In this document: piece after piece, positions 7,681 through 15,454 of the stretch
Numbering within the stretch: position 1 is the first letter of the stretch
How the letters are laid out: the number at the start of each line of letters is the position of its first letter
NCBI GenBank assembly: GCA_034520725.1
Contig: JAXHNH010000024.1
Coordinates: 1 to 64,000 of the forward strand
Reading direction: 5' to 3'
Length of the DNA stretch: 64,000 nucleotides
From: Gracilimonas sp034520725
Lineage (GTDB): Bacteria; Bacteroidota; Rhodothermia; Balneolales; Balneolaceae
Notes under the pieces: model-generated
Seen by the model: the letters and a program-made list of their open reading frames with translations, nothing else
The model's database searches: none
What the model was told of the DNA's origin: nothing
Translations under genes and position numbers: made by a program

Positions 7681-8115
7681 CTATACCTCAAGAATATCAA
7701 GCATGTCAACAGGGTTAATTATTTCAATGCTATTAATCTTATTGTTCTTATTCAAAATCTTGTCATCGGTTGTAATAAAGTATTCACATTCAGCTTCAAT
7801 TGCACAGGCTAAATGTAATGCATCTTTAGCCTTAAGAGCATAGTCGGTTAATTCTTCAGCCAGTTTTACAATTTGCTTGTTCTCATTTATTTGCACTTTG
7901 GACTTACGCTTCCATTTCTGTATAACTATCTGTCTAAATTCATAAGGATTCGCCAAATTTTCATATTCCAAAATATAAGACCAAACTAAATCAGGTTTGC
8001 CCTGATCAATTAACGATTGAATATACAATTTAGCTTCAGCTTCTATTCTTATCCTGATTTGATGCTGATCATCAAATGGGCGGTTGAAGCTACAATTGTC
8101 AAGATAGATTCTCAT
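7681..8115 (-). CDS. PIN-domain toxin (toxin-first module)
   Basis: 144 aa. MRIYLDNCSFNRPFDDQ is the signature N-terminus of a PIN subgroup (D6 the first metal ligand). DLVWSYILEYENLANP supplies the conserved Glu. ALKAKDALHLACAIEAECEYFITTDDKIL supplies the third and fourth acidic positions (KDALHLA, TTDD). The protein is intact. As a PIN ribonuclease it would cleave RNA when freed of its partner at 7484-7678. Upstream (8116-8313) lies repeat R3 and then the truncated IS3 element, so the promoter must lie within or next to the R3 copy. Confidence 0.85.
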   Translation of the reverse strand: MRIYLDNCSFNRPFDDQHQIRIRIEAEAKLYIQSLIDQGKPDLVWSYILEYENLANPYEFRQIVIQKWKRKSKVQINENKQIVKLAEELTDYALKAKDALHLACAIEAECEYFITTDDKILNKNNKINSIEIINPVDMLDILEV

Positions 8116-8154
8116 CGTTTGTCAAAAATCAAAATGAAAAATTCCAACTTGGTT

Positions 8155-8313
8155 ATTCTTGGTAATATATGGGTTGTTGTCAAGGTCTTTCCCCCTTCAT
8201 TTTGTCTTGAACCGCCGGTAGTCGGACACGTACAAAACGAAGTAAAAAATCAAGGCGGTAGAAAAAAGATCTAAAAATGATTCCATTATGCTAAAAGAAA
8301 TCAATGATCCTTC
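8155..8313. repeat. Dispersed repeat R3, copy 1
   Basis: The stretch contains GTCAAGGTCTTTCCCCCTTC, ATTTTGTCTTGA ... TACAAAACGAAG, AAGGCGGTAGAAAAAAGATC and ATGATTCCATTATGC, and recurs at 9046-9285. The core CTTCATTTTGT / ACAAAACGAAG forms a hairpin. This copy carries about 20 extra bases (ACCGCCGGTAGTCGGACACG) inside the loop, absent from copy 2. On its right side it is joined directly to the truncated transposase orfB. Confidence 0.75.
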
Positions 8314-8463
8314 ACCGGGGTGCTCACTACGGCGCTTGTCCACCTGTCCAATTACCTTTCGGATCAGATCCAGTTCGGCCTGTTCGCGCCGAAAATGATC
8401 CCACACGCCTTGTTTGGTGATCCCTATCACCTCATACAGGGCATTCAAGGAATAGCTACTCAT
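8314..8463 (-). pseudogene. IS3-family transposase orfB, N-terminal fragment
   Basis: MSSYSLNALYEVIGITKQGVWDHFRREQAELDLIRKVIGQVDKRRSEHPG is the HTH_21-type start of an IS3 OrfB. The DDE catalytic domain that should follow (about 230 aa) is missing: after HPG the frame continues into repeat R3 (SLISFSIMESF...), which is unrelated. The ATG overlaps the orfA stop as ATGA. A -1 shift upstream would give KKKYFFETIEWFREHRTMSSYS, a natural-looking fusion joint. Non-functional. Confidence 0.8.
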
Positions 8464-8849
8464 TGTTCGGTGCTCCCGGAACCACTCGATGGTCTCGAAG
8501 AAGTACTTTTTTTTACATCCAAATCGTATTCTTCCTCAGCCAGCTCCAGCATCTTCTCGTAGAAGTCTACTTTGATCTGCTTCTGGCCAAGGGCGCGTTC
8601 CAAATCAGCGATTTTCTGTTTTAGATCCTTTACTTTCTGATCGGCGCTGTCACTCATTTCGACCACGTTTACTTGCGGGGAATCCCCGGGTGAATATGTA
8701 TAAATCCAATTATAAATGGTTTGTTGACTACAATGATACAAATCTGAGAGTTCTTTTGCTGTATATGTACCCGATCGAAAATCGGCAACAGCCTCACGTT
8801 TGATCTGCTTACTAAATATGCGACGTTTATTGAGTTTGCGTGTGTTCAT
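8460..8849 (-). CDS. IS3-family transposase OrfA (HTH protein)
   Basis: 129 aa. RIFSKQIKREAVADFRSGTYTAKELSDLYHCSQQTIYNWIYTYS is a transposase HTH_8/HTH_38-type domain binding the IS ends. VKDLKQKIADLERALGQKQIKVDFYEKMLELAEEEYDLD is the leucine-zipper-like coiled coil typical of IS3 OrfA. The tail after the slippery A8G (KSTSSRPSSGSGSTEQ) is the unshifted, low-complexity end. Intact, but without a full OrfB it can act only as a DNA-binding protein or on related IS copies elsewhere. Confidence 0.85.
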   Translation of the reverse strand: MNTRKLNKRRIFSKQIKREAVADFRSGTYTAKELSDLYHCSQQTIYNWIYTYSPGDSPQVNVVEMSDSADQKVKDLKQKIADLERALGQKQIKVDFYEKMLELAEEEYDLDVKKSTSSRPSSGSGSTEQ

Positions 8850-8892
8850 AACTTGTGTTTAATGCGGTCAAGCTATGTTAGGGACAGACATG

Positions 8893-9019
8893 TTGTCAGC
8901 TTATTTATCATTTGTGACCGGAACGGGCATTGGCGCGGTAGCGACATTTTGGTTGTACCCACCACCCCTGTCATCCTGAGGAATGAGCGGAGTTTACGGA
9001 GCGAGTGACGAAGGATCTC
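8893..9019. repeat. Dispersed repeat R2, copy 2 (5'-truncated at IS3 end)
   Basis: Starts at TGTTGTCAGCTTATTTATCA and continues through the R2 core to TCATCCTGAG ... CGAAGGATCT. The first ~70 bp present in copies 1 and 3 are missing, and the IS3 end lies at exactly this boundary. The terminal palindrome here has a longer loop (GAATGAGCGGAGTTTACGG). Confidence 0.75.
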
Positions 9020-9045
9020 CTGCCACATGGCAATCGAGCTTGTAC

Positions 9046-9285
9046 TTGGTAATATGTTGCTTGTTGTCAAGGTCTTTCCCCCTTCATTTTGTCTTGATAC
9101 AAAACGAAGCAAAAGATCAAGGCGGTAGAAAAAAGATCTAAAAATGATTCCATTATGCTAAAAGAAATCAATGCTCCATAACCGGGCTTGCAGGTAATTC
9201 CAGTACCATGCGGTTTGATTTCTTTTTTAACGCTCCATTCTATCATTTTCTTAACGATCTTTTTTCTAAGGCCGGTTGAATATCG
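9046..9285. repeat. Dispersed repeat R3, copy 2
   Basis: The same block as 8155-8313 but longer. After GTCTTTCCCCCTTCATTTTG / TACAAAACGAAG it continues through ATCAATGCTCCATAACCGGG, CAGTACCATGCGGTTTG and TTTCTTAACGATCTTTTTTC to AAGGCCGGTTGAA. Parts of this right half also appear, degraded, at 5904-6077. A 76-codon frame on the minus strand spans the block but appears to follow repeat sequence. Confidence 0.7.
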
Positions 9286-9319
9286 AATATTGAACATTCA
9301 ACATCGAATTTCGAAGTTT

Positions 9320-9484
9320 TTGTTGAGGAGATTATCTAACTGGGATACGAATTTAGTTTTTAGTTGGTGCTGTCAGCTTATTTATCATTTATGACCGGAA
9401 CGGGCATTGGCGCGGTAGCGACATTTTTGTTGTACCCACCACCCCTGTTATCCTGAGCGTAGTGCATACGGAGTGAAGGATCTT
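9320..9484. repeat. Dispersed repeat R2, copy 3
   Basis: A full-length copy of R2 (TGTTGAGGAGATTATCTAAC ... GTGAAGGATC), differing from copy 1 at scattered positions. It follows an AT-rich palindrome ATCGAATATTGAACATTCAA at about 9282, the same word set as in R1. Confidence 0.75.
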
Positions 9485-9760
9485 CCGGCTCGTGAGCTTC
9501 AGTATTTTGCTTTCCTTTGGTAAAATATGGGTTGTATCAACTTCTTTCCGCTTCCAGAGTGGTGATAAAATTGGGTAACTTTTTACTCACATTTTGATTA
9601 GGTCATCAAAAAAAATATTCCTTATATTTGGAGTCTTCTCAAGAAATGCTTTTGAGTTGAGTATTGACATATTGACCGCAGGTTTCCTTCTGATCCCATA
9701 GTTCCCATGTAGTGGGTACAAAAATGGGTACAAATTTTGGAATCTTGTAAAAACACACAT

Positions 9761-9834
9761 GCACCCGTAGCTCAATTGGATAGAGTACCTGACTACGAAT
9801 CAGGCGGTTGGAGGTTCGAATCCCCCCGGGTGTA
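9761..9834 (+). tRNA. tRNA-Arg (anticodon ACG)
   Basis: A full cloverleaf can be folded: acceptor GCACCCG with CGGGTGT (first pair G-U); D arm AGCTCAATTGGATAGAGT; anticodon stem CCTGA/TCAGG with loop CTACGAA, anticodon ACG at 9795-9797 (A34 normally edited to inosine, reading CGU/CGC/CGA); T arm GGAGGTTCGAATCCCCC with GTTCGAA; discriminator A. CCA is not encoded. It marks the right edge of the repeat/TA-rich region and is followed by a terminator. Confidence 0.96.
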
Positions 9835-9850
9835 CATTTCAGATCTTTAA

Positions 9851-9879
9851 GCCATCTCCCAACAGAGATGGCTTTTTTT
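9851..9879 (+). terminator. Rho-independent terminator after tRNA-Arg
   Basis: GCCATCTC, loop CCAACA, GAGATGGC, followed by a run of seven T. Placed 17 nt after the tRNA 3' end on the same strand. Confidence 0.9.
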
Positions 9880-10268
9880 ATTTCTTCCCCCTCATACTCT
9901 CATCCTCGCACAGTTTTGCTTCCTTTTGTAGTATATTTGAAATCAATTCATTTATGCCAAGCCTTTAAAATACAGCCCTGCACCTCTTAAAGAAGCATTT
10001 TTAGCCCTGAAAATTTTTTTCACCTTTTTTTGTAAGGAATGGCTTTGAGATCGCTCTGACTATATGGTCAAGAGAACCATTTTGGGTAATCGTGGGTGCA
10101 AGTACAACCACTCTCACCTTTTTAAGGCGGGGGTGGTTTTTTTATTGATGCCATATTCAGTTCAGGCGATTTATTATCTTATTCACTATCGAAATTATTA
10201 TTGCTTGTTGTTTGCGCAATAAAGCGGTTAGTTTGTCCCGAAGGTTAACTTATCAATGCATTTAAATC
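9880..10268. other. Intergenic region between tRNA-Arg and the PAS kinase; possible leader RNA
   Basis: No coding frame with support. The main structure is a second terminator-like hairpin at 10106-10146. The ~220 bp before it (including GTAATCGTGGGTGCAAGTAC) could be a small transcript or simply spacer. After the hairpin about 120 bp remain, enough for a promoter of the kinase gene, but no clear promoter box could be assigned. Confidence 0.4.
10106..10146 (+). terminator. Terminator-like hairpin upstream of the PAS kinase
   Basis: AACCAC ... CCTT, loop TTT, AAGG ... GTGGTT, followed by TTTTTTTA. The middle of the stem has mismatches. No gene ends before it on the plus strand other than the tRNA, so it may end a short non-coding RNA or act as attenuator. 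Confidence 0.6.
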
Positions 10269-13200
10269 ATGCTACGGCTTCCTGATCTATTAAAGCCTAA
10301 CGCTTTATCTATTACCGTCTTCTATCTGGTATTTGCCATGCTCTGGATCCTGCTTTCAGATCAGTTTTTATTATGGTTTACCAACGATGTCCAACTTATC
10401 TCTCAGTACCAAACTATAAAAGGCCTTTTTTATGTAGCAGTAACAGCTCTGTTTCTGTACTACCTGATATATCTTAGTAACGAAGCAATATCAACTGAAA
10501 AACAACGGATCGACACCGCTTTATATGCAGCCGGTATGGCTAGCTGGAGCATTGACCTTAAAACAAATAAGATTCAGCGTTCCGAATTTCATCATAAACT
10601 TTTTGGTATTACTAAATACCCCGTAAAGTGGAACCTGAATAAGTTTTATAATGCCATTCATCCCGATGACAGTGCCCGTGTACGTGAAGAACTTGAAAAA
10701 ACGATAAGCAAAGAGAACAGCCATTTTGAGGTTAAATACAGGGTCAATACACAGGATGGTGAAATCCAGTGGATGCATAGCAGGGGGAACCTGGTCTATG
10801 ACGGAACTGGCAAAGCCACTCACCTATCTGGCGTAGTAGCTGATATTACCAAACAAAAGAGAATGGAAGATGAGTTTCACCGGGAAAAAGAGCTGTTTGA
10901 GAATGTATTCCGCAACATACCGGTGATGATCGATATTACATCAGATAAGGGAAAAACAATTCGCGTAAATAAAGCTTTTCAGGATATTACAGGTTTTACT
11001 GCAAATGATCTCGCACAAACAAGCATTATGGAATTTATGTATCCCGATGATCATATGCGTAAAAAAGCATGGAGGTCGATCGAGGAAGCCGATGGCACTT
11101 TTGAAGAATTTGAAACCCTTACTAAGAAAGGGGAGAAGCGGATTCAGCGATGGGCCAATATCAGGATCTCAGATGGAAGTACCATTGGTATTGGAATGGA
11201 TATAACTGACCAAAAAGAACTGGAACACAAGCATGAACAGGACCGCCTGGAGCTGGAAAAAGTATACAACAATATTCCGATCCTGATCAATCTTTACAAT
11301 GAAAAAAATAAGGTTTATCGCATTAACAAATTCTTTGAACAACGAGCCGGTTATACCAATGAAGACCTGAAGGAGATCGACCTTATTGAGACCATGATCC
11401 CAGATGATCAAAAAGAAAAAGTAGCTAATCATATGCAGAAAGCGGATGGCAGCTGGCAGGATTTCAAGATCATCACAAAATCTGGGGAGCTCATTTACAC
11501 CTCATGGTCTAACGTGAGGGTAACAGATGATCTTTCAATCGGGATAGGCATTGACACCACGGATCTAAGAGAAAAAGAGAGGGAACTTCAAGCCCTCACT
11601 AATCAGTACCGAAATGCCGAAAAACTTGCCAATTTCGGCCATTGGAAACGGGATCTAAATACAAATGAGTCTTCAGTTTCAGATGGTTTTTATAAGATCG
11701 TGGAAATTGACCCGCAGGAAGAAGATTTCAATTTTGACCTGCTAAAACGTGTTATACATCCGGATGACTTTGATTTCTTCTTAAATGCCGTTGAAAGATC
11801 GTACACCACAGGTACTTTGGATATCCATTACCGGATCATCAAACAGAGAAGTGGTGATATAGCTCATATCCATGAACTGGGCCGTGTGGAAATAGATGAA
11901 AACGGGAACCCTTATCTGATCAGCGGTACGGTTCAAGATATCACCGAAACGGTGGAGTATCAGACCCAACTCCAGGAACTGGCTGAACGTTACCGAAAAG
12001 CTGAAGAGATCGCTGATTTTGGGCACTGGTGGAGAGACGTCATAAATGACCAGGCTATTTTCTCTCAGGGGTATTATGATATTTTTGGGTTGAAAACGCG
12101 TAAAAGGAACTCCAGTTTAGAAACCTCTTTAAAGCTTATACACCCTGATGACAGGGATAAATACCGGGAGGCTTTTGAAAATGCCCTTGAGTCAGGCTCT
12201 CTAAACGTTAGGTATCGGATCATCAAACCGGATACCGGAGAGATCGGTTATTTCCAGGAACTTGCAGAAACTGAATATGATGAAGATGGACGTGCAATTT
12301 CTATTAGTGGTACTATTCAGGATACAACAGAACGCGAGGAGTTTCAGATCGCTTTAGCGCAGCGTAATAAATTTATTGAAGCCACCTTTGAGAACCTGCC
12401 CATTGGTGTTGCCGTAAATTTGATCGATTCAGGTGAAGTCACGATCATGAATAAGAAGTTTGCAGAGATCTATGGCTGGCCTCAGGATGTTTTAACTGAT
12501 GTGGACACTTTTTTCAAAAAGGTCTACCCGGATGAAGAACATCGGAAGCGTATGGTTGAAATGGTCACAGCTGATATGGCTTCCCGTAATCCTGACCGTA
12601 TGAACTGGGAGCACCTGAGAATTACGACTCGACTGGGAACTGAGAAACTCATCAATGCCAAAAATATCCCCTTGTATGATCAAAATTTAATGATCTCAAC
12701 AGTGGTTGATGTAACGGCCCAGGTCGAGGCTGAAGAGAGACTCTCTGAATCTGAACACAACTACCGCCTCCTGTTTCAGAAAAGTCCCCAGCCAATGTGG
12801 ATCTACGACCCGGAGACACTTAAAATCATTGAGGTGAATGATGCCGCTATCAAACATTACGGTTTCTCCCGAAAAGAATTTTATGGAATGACCCTTCTCG
12901 ACATCCGGCCAAAAGAGGACCGAAAACAATTTCTGAATATTGTTAAAGGGTACGTTGAGAATAATGTAACTGAGACAACTGAATGGCGACACATCACAAA
13001 GAATAAAAAAATTATTGATGTGCGTATCACCAGTTCATCCATTAATTATTTTGGTAATGAGTATCGTCTTGTTCTGGTCAATGATATAACGGAACAGAAA
13101 AAAGCGGAACAAATGGTTCTTGCATCTTTGGTTGAAGGTGAGAATAAAGAACGGGCCCGGATTGCCCAAGAGCTTCATGATGGGCTTGGACAATATCTGG

Positions 13201-13748
13201 CGGCAGCTAACATGAATCTGAATTCCGTTCACGATGAAGCTGATGCTCTTAGCCAACGTAAAAAAGAACAGTTGGATAACAGTTTAAACCTTCTACAATA
13301 TGCAATCACTGAAACTGCTCACATATCAAAAAACCTTCTTCCGAGAGTTGTTGATGATTACGGACTTGCGCTGGCCGTTCAGTCACTTGTAGAAAGTTAT
13401 AAAGGTACTTCGGATATCAAGATCAATTACTATCATAATATCAGTGACCTTGAACTTGGGCGGGAATTACAGTTCAATTTATACAGGATCAGTCAGGAAG
13501 GTTTATCCAATGCCCTAAAGTATTCAGAAGCCACTGAGATCAACATTCAGCTTATAAAGGATGAACTTGATTTGATCCTATCAATTGATGATAATGGCAT
13601 AGGATTTGATGTTAACTCTGAAGATTTTGAACCGGGTTTAGGCCTTCAGACTATTAAAACGAGAGCCGGTGCCCTTGGGGGAACATTCGAATTTGACAGC
13701 AGACCAAATAGGGGTACATTCCTGAGTGTGGTGGTACCAATCAAGTGA
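10269..13748 (+). CDS. Multi-PAS membrane sensor histidine kinase (NarL/DesK-type catalytic core)
   Basis: 1159 aa. Two membrane helices (about 15-38 and 50-70) frame a short external loop. Then follow seven PAS/PAC units: about 80-195 (MASWSIDL ... VVADIT), 205-315, 325-430, 450-565, 575-690, 700-815 and 830-945. Units 4 and 5 are clearly duplicates (FGHWKRDLN / FGHWWRDVI; HIPDDF / HPDDR; SGTVQDIT / SGTIQDTT). The output is a HisKA_3 domain with ERARIAQELHDGLGQYLAA (phospho-acceptor H970) and a HATPase with SQEGLSNALKYSEA, DDNGIGFD and GLGLQTIKTRAGALGG. This H-box type partners with LuxR/NarL regulators, and one lies 16 nt downstream. It would integrate several internal signals (redox, ligand or haem by PAS) and phosphorylate that regulator. 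No haem or flavin ligand was identified. Confidence 0.92.
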   Translation: MLRLPDLLKPNALSITVFYLVFAMLWILLSDQFLLWFTNDVQLISQYQTIKGLFYVAVTALFLYYLIYLSNEAISTEKQRIDTALYAAGMASWSIDLKTNKIQRSEFHHKLFGITKYPVKWNLNKFYNAIHPDDSARVREELEKTISKENSHFEVKYRVNTQDGEIQWMHSRGNLVYDGTGKATHLSGVVADITKQKRMEDEFHREKELFENVFRNIPVMIDITSDKGKTIRVNKAFQDITGFTANDLAQTSIMEFMYPDDHMRKKAWRSIEEADGTFEEFETLTKKGEKRIQRWANIRISDGSTIGIGMDITDQKELEHKHEQDRLELEKVYNNIPILINLYNEKNKVYRINKFFEQRAGYTNEDLKEIDLIETMIPDDQKEKVANHMQKADGSWQDFKIITKSGELIYTSWSNVRVTDDLSIGIGIDTTDLREKERELQALTNQYRNAEKLANFGHWKRDLNTNESSVSDGFYKIVEIDPQEEDFNFDLLKRVIHPDDFDFFLNAVERSYTTGTLDIHYRIIKQRSGDIAHIHELGRVEIDENGNPYLISGTVQDITETVEYQTQLQELAERYRKAEEIADFGHWWRDVINDQAIFSQGYYDIFGLKTRKRNSSLETSLKLIHPDDRDKYREAFENALESGSLNVRYRIIKPDTGEIGYFQELAETEYDEDGRAISISGTIQDTTEREEFQIALAQRNKFIEATFENLPIGVAVNLIDSGEVTIMNKKFAEIYGWPQDVLTDVDTFFKKVYPDEEHRKRMVEMVTADMASRNPDRMNWEHLRITTRLGTEKLINAKNIPLYDQNLMISTVVDVTAQVEAEERLSESEHNYRLLFQKSPQPMWIYDPETLKIIEVNDAAIKHYGFSRKEFYGMTLLDIRPKEDRKQFLNIVKGYVENNVTETTEWRHITKNKKIIDVRITSSSINYFGNEYRLVLVNDITEQKKAEQMVLASLVEGENKERARIAQELHDGLGQYLAAANMNLNSVHDEADALSQRKKEQLDNSLNLLQYAITETAHISKNLLPRVVDDYGLALAVQSLVESYKGTSDIKINYYHNISDLELGRELQFNLYRISQEGLSNALKYSEATEINIQLIKDELDLILSIDDNGIGFDVNSEDFEPGLGLQTIKTRAGALGGTFEFDSRPNRGTFLSVVVPIK

Positions 13749-13764
13749 AACTAACAACCGGATC

Positions 13765-14424
13765 ATGGCAAACATTAAAATAGGCATTGTTGACGACCAT
13801 AAGATAGTGCGTGACGGCATCAAGATCATGGTTGAGGACCATCCCGGCTTTGATATTATTTGCGAGGCAGAAAATGGAAAAGAAGCCATCGTTACATGTG
13901 GAGAAAAATCCCCTGATGTTCTTATCATGGATATTACAATGCCCGTAATGGATGGTATTGAAGCCACGCGCATAATCAAGGAAAATCATCCTGATATCAA
14001 GATCCTTGCCTTAACAATGCTCAGTGAAGATCAGCACATTCGCAAGATGATAAAGGCCGGTGCTTCCGGATATATCCTTAAGAGTTCAGGTAAACAGGAA
14101 CTCATTACTGCCATAGAAACCATCGTTGATGGCAAACACTACTTCAGTAACGATGCCACCCAGGCTATTCTTCAGGAGCTTGTTACCCCGGATGTAAACA
14201 GGGTCAATGATGAGGATGATGTTCACATCACAGAACGCGAACTGGAAGTGCTAAAACTGATCGTAAATGAGTTTACGAATCAGGAGATCGCTGAAAAACT
14301 ATTCGTTAGCGTACGAACTATCGATGCTCACCGAAGAAATCTACTTCAAAAGACCGGGGCTAAAAATACAGCCGGTTTGGTAAAATATGCGCTTAAGAAT
14401 AAAATACTCAGTAATGGTGGTTAA
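13765..14424 (+). CDS. NarL/LuxR-family response regulator
   Basis: 219 aa from the ATG at 13765 (16 nt after the kinase stop). The receiver domain (1-125) has acidic pair D10-D11, phospho-acceptor D56 (LIMDITMPVMDG), the T/S in LALTMLS and the lysine in YILKSSG. The effector is a LuxR-type HTH (about 150-206): TERELEVLKLIVNEFTNQEIAEKLFVSVRTIDAHRRNLLQKTGAKNTAGLVKYAL. All key residues are present. It is surely the cognate partner of the upstream HisKA_3 kinase. Targets are unknown; the adjacent receiver-like gene and other sensor genes are candidates. Confidence 0.95.
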   Translation: MANIKIGIVDDHKIVRDGIKIMVEDHPGFDIICEAENGKEAIVTCGEKSPDVLIMDITMPVMDGIEATRIIKENHPDIKILALTMLSEDQHIRKMIKAGASGYILKSSGKQELITAIETIVDGKHYFSNDATQAILQELVTPDVNRVNDEDDVHITERELEVLKLIVNEFTNQEIAEKLFVSVRTIDAHRRNLLQKTGAKNTAGLVKYALKNKILSNGG

Positions 14425-14459
14425 TAATTGTTCAACCCGGACGATCCTTTTACCTGCCT

Positions 14460-14758
14460 ACCTGAGTTCGATTCTAAAATACATTTAAATGTACAGTTAC
14501 TTAAACTTTAAGCAACCTCGCAGCGTCTTCCCGAAAGCTTTCGGGATGCGAGCGTTGTGCCCGAACGCTACAAGGACCTTCGGACGCTTGTAGGTTCTCT
14601 AAAATAAGACCGTTTTTGGTCATTCCCGTGTAGACGGGAATCTAATACGTGCTATTAATTCAACTTCAGAATCCTATCAACCTATTAGATTTCGGGCATA
14701 CGCCGCGAAATGACTCTAAATTTTAATAAATGAATGATTCTTATATCGAACTGACGTT
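14460..14758. repeat. MITE-like dispersed repeat, copy 1
   Basis: About 300 bp bounded by ACCTGAGTTCGATT on the left and TATCGAACTGACGTT on the right, imperfect terminal inverted repeats of about 14 bp. The inside holds GGTCATTCCCGTGTAGACGG (hairpin with CCCG/CGGG), ACCTATTAGATTTCGGGCAT and CGCCGCGAAATGAC. It also has a second palindromic block (CCCGAAAGCTTTCGGGATGC) absent from copy 2 at 41654-41845. It lies in the otherwise empty 14425-14918 interval, whose remainder holds only the promoter region of the next gene. Confidence 0.7.
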
Positions 14759-14921
14759 AATTACTATCTGACACCTACTAACCAATTTGTGCCTTTTTAC
14801 ACCTAGGTAAAAACACCTATTTTATATTTGCAAAAATAGAAACTAACACCTATTCAACTTAATCTCTCCTTGCTATAGATTAGCTTTACAGTGAAATTTT
14901 CCCAAACAGAGCGGTGGGTTG

Positions 14922-15317
14922 GTGTTAAAAATTGCATACATAGGGAAGGCAAACCAGACAAATAGCTTTATTTGCGACACCATTCAGTCGAATTATTCGG
15001 CCGTTATTACCTTCCACAAACCGGATGACCTGTTTGAAGAACCTGAAATATTAGATGATGAGGCTCTGGACCTTGCCATTTTTGATCTGAATTCATCATA
15101 TGGGATCGGTAATGTCCCCAAAAGCATCAAAAAGATCAATCAGCAGTTAGTTACTTCACCCCTTCTGGTAATGTACCCTTCCAACTTTAATTACATTGAT
15201 CCATTAGTAGAGGCCGGTGCCAATGGGGTTATTTCAAACACTCCAACTCAAACTGAAATCATTGACGCAATTGACAATCTGCTTAACGGAGAGAGTTATT
15301 TCGTTGAACCTGAGTAA
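14922..15317 (+). CDS. Receiver-like single-domain protein lacking the acidic pocket
   Basis: About 131 aa from GTG 14922, or 132 aa from TTG 14919; no ATG is available. The fold pattern follows a CheY-like receiver: VLKIAYIGK (beta1), ALDLAIFDLNSS (Asp at the phospho-acceptor position), SPLLVMYPS (beta4), and VEAGANGVISNTPTQTEIIDAIDNLLNGESYF. The last segment parallels KAGASGYILKSSGKQELITAIETIVDGKHYF in the upstream regulator. But the paired acids after beta1 are replaced by IGK, and the conserved lysine after beta5 by asparagine. Phosphorylation by Mg2+ chemistry is therefore doubtful; it may be a phosphorylation-independent adaptor. Its ancestry from a NarL-type receiver is inferred. Confidence 0.7.
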   Translation: MLKIAYIGKANQTNSFICDTIQSNYSAVITFHKPDDLFEEPEILDDEALDLAIFDLNSSYGIGNVPKSIKKINQQLVTSPLLVMYPSNFNYIDPLVEAGANGVISNTPTQTEIIDAIDNLLNGESYFVEPE

Positions 15318-15454
15318 GCATATTCACCTAAGTATTTTAAATATGAGTTACGTCTTAACACGTAATTTAAAAATTAGGCTTTTCACGTCATTCATTTTCA
15401 ATACCCATGTACTAATTTGTAGTCAAACAATAAAGGTTGAGTACCGGGTCTAAA

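Larger units (their letters stand above)
8314..8890 (-). mobile_element. IS3-family insertion sequence, 3'-truncated
   Basis: An element with complete orfA (8460-8849) and only the first ~50 codons of orfB (8314-8463). The overlap contains an A8G run (8514-8506 on the minus strand), the classic -1 slippery site that fuses OrfA and OrfB in IS3-type elements. The outer end beyond orfA reads TGTCTGTCCCTAACATAGC from 8890 inward, a plausible terminal inverted repeat starting with TG. At 8890/8891 it meets a copy of R2 lacking its 5' part, suggesting insertion into R2. The other end is lost, because the orfB sequence stops abruptly at the R3 repeat. The element cannot move by itself. Confidence 0.8.

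Noticed and set aside
9067..9297. 76-codon minus-strand frame over R3 copy 2
   Set aside because: Its sequence follows the R3 repeat, which is broken differently in the other copy; no protein conservation between copies.
9535..9775. Integrase remnant or attachment site next to tRNA-Arg (GGGTACAAA direct pair at about 9716 and 9727)
   Set aside because: No recombinase motif could be translated and no second copy of the tRNA 3' end was noticed in the window.
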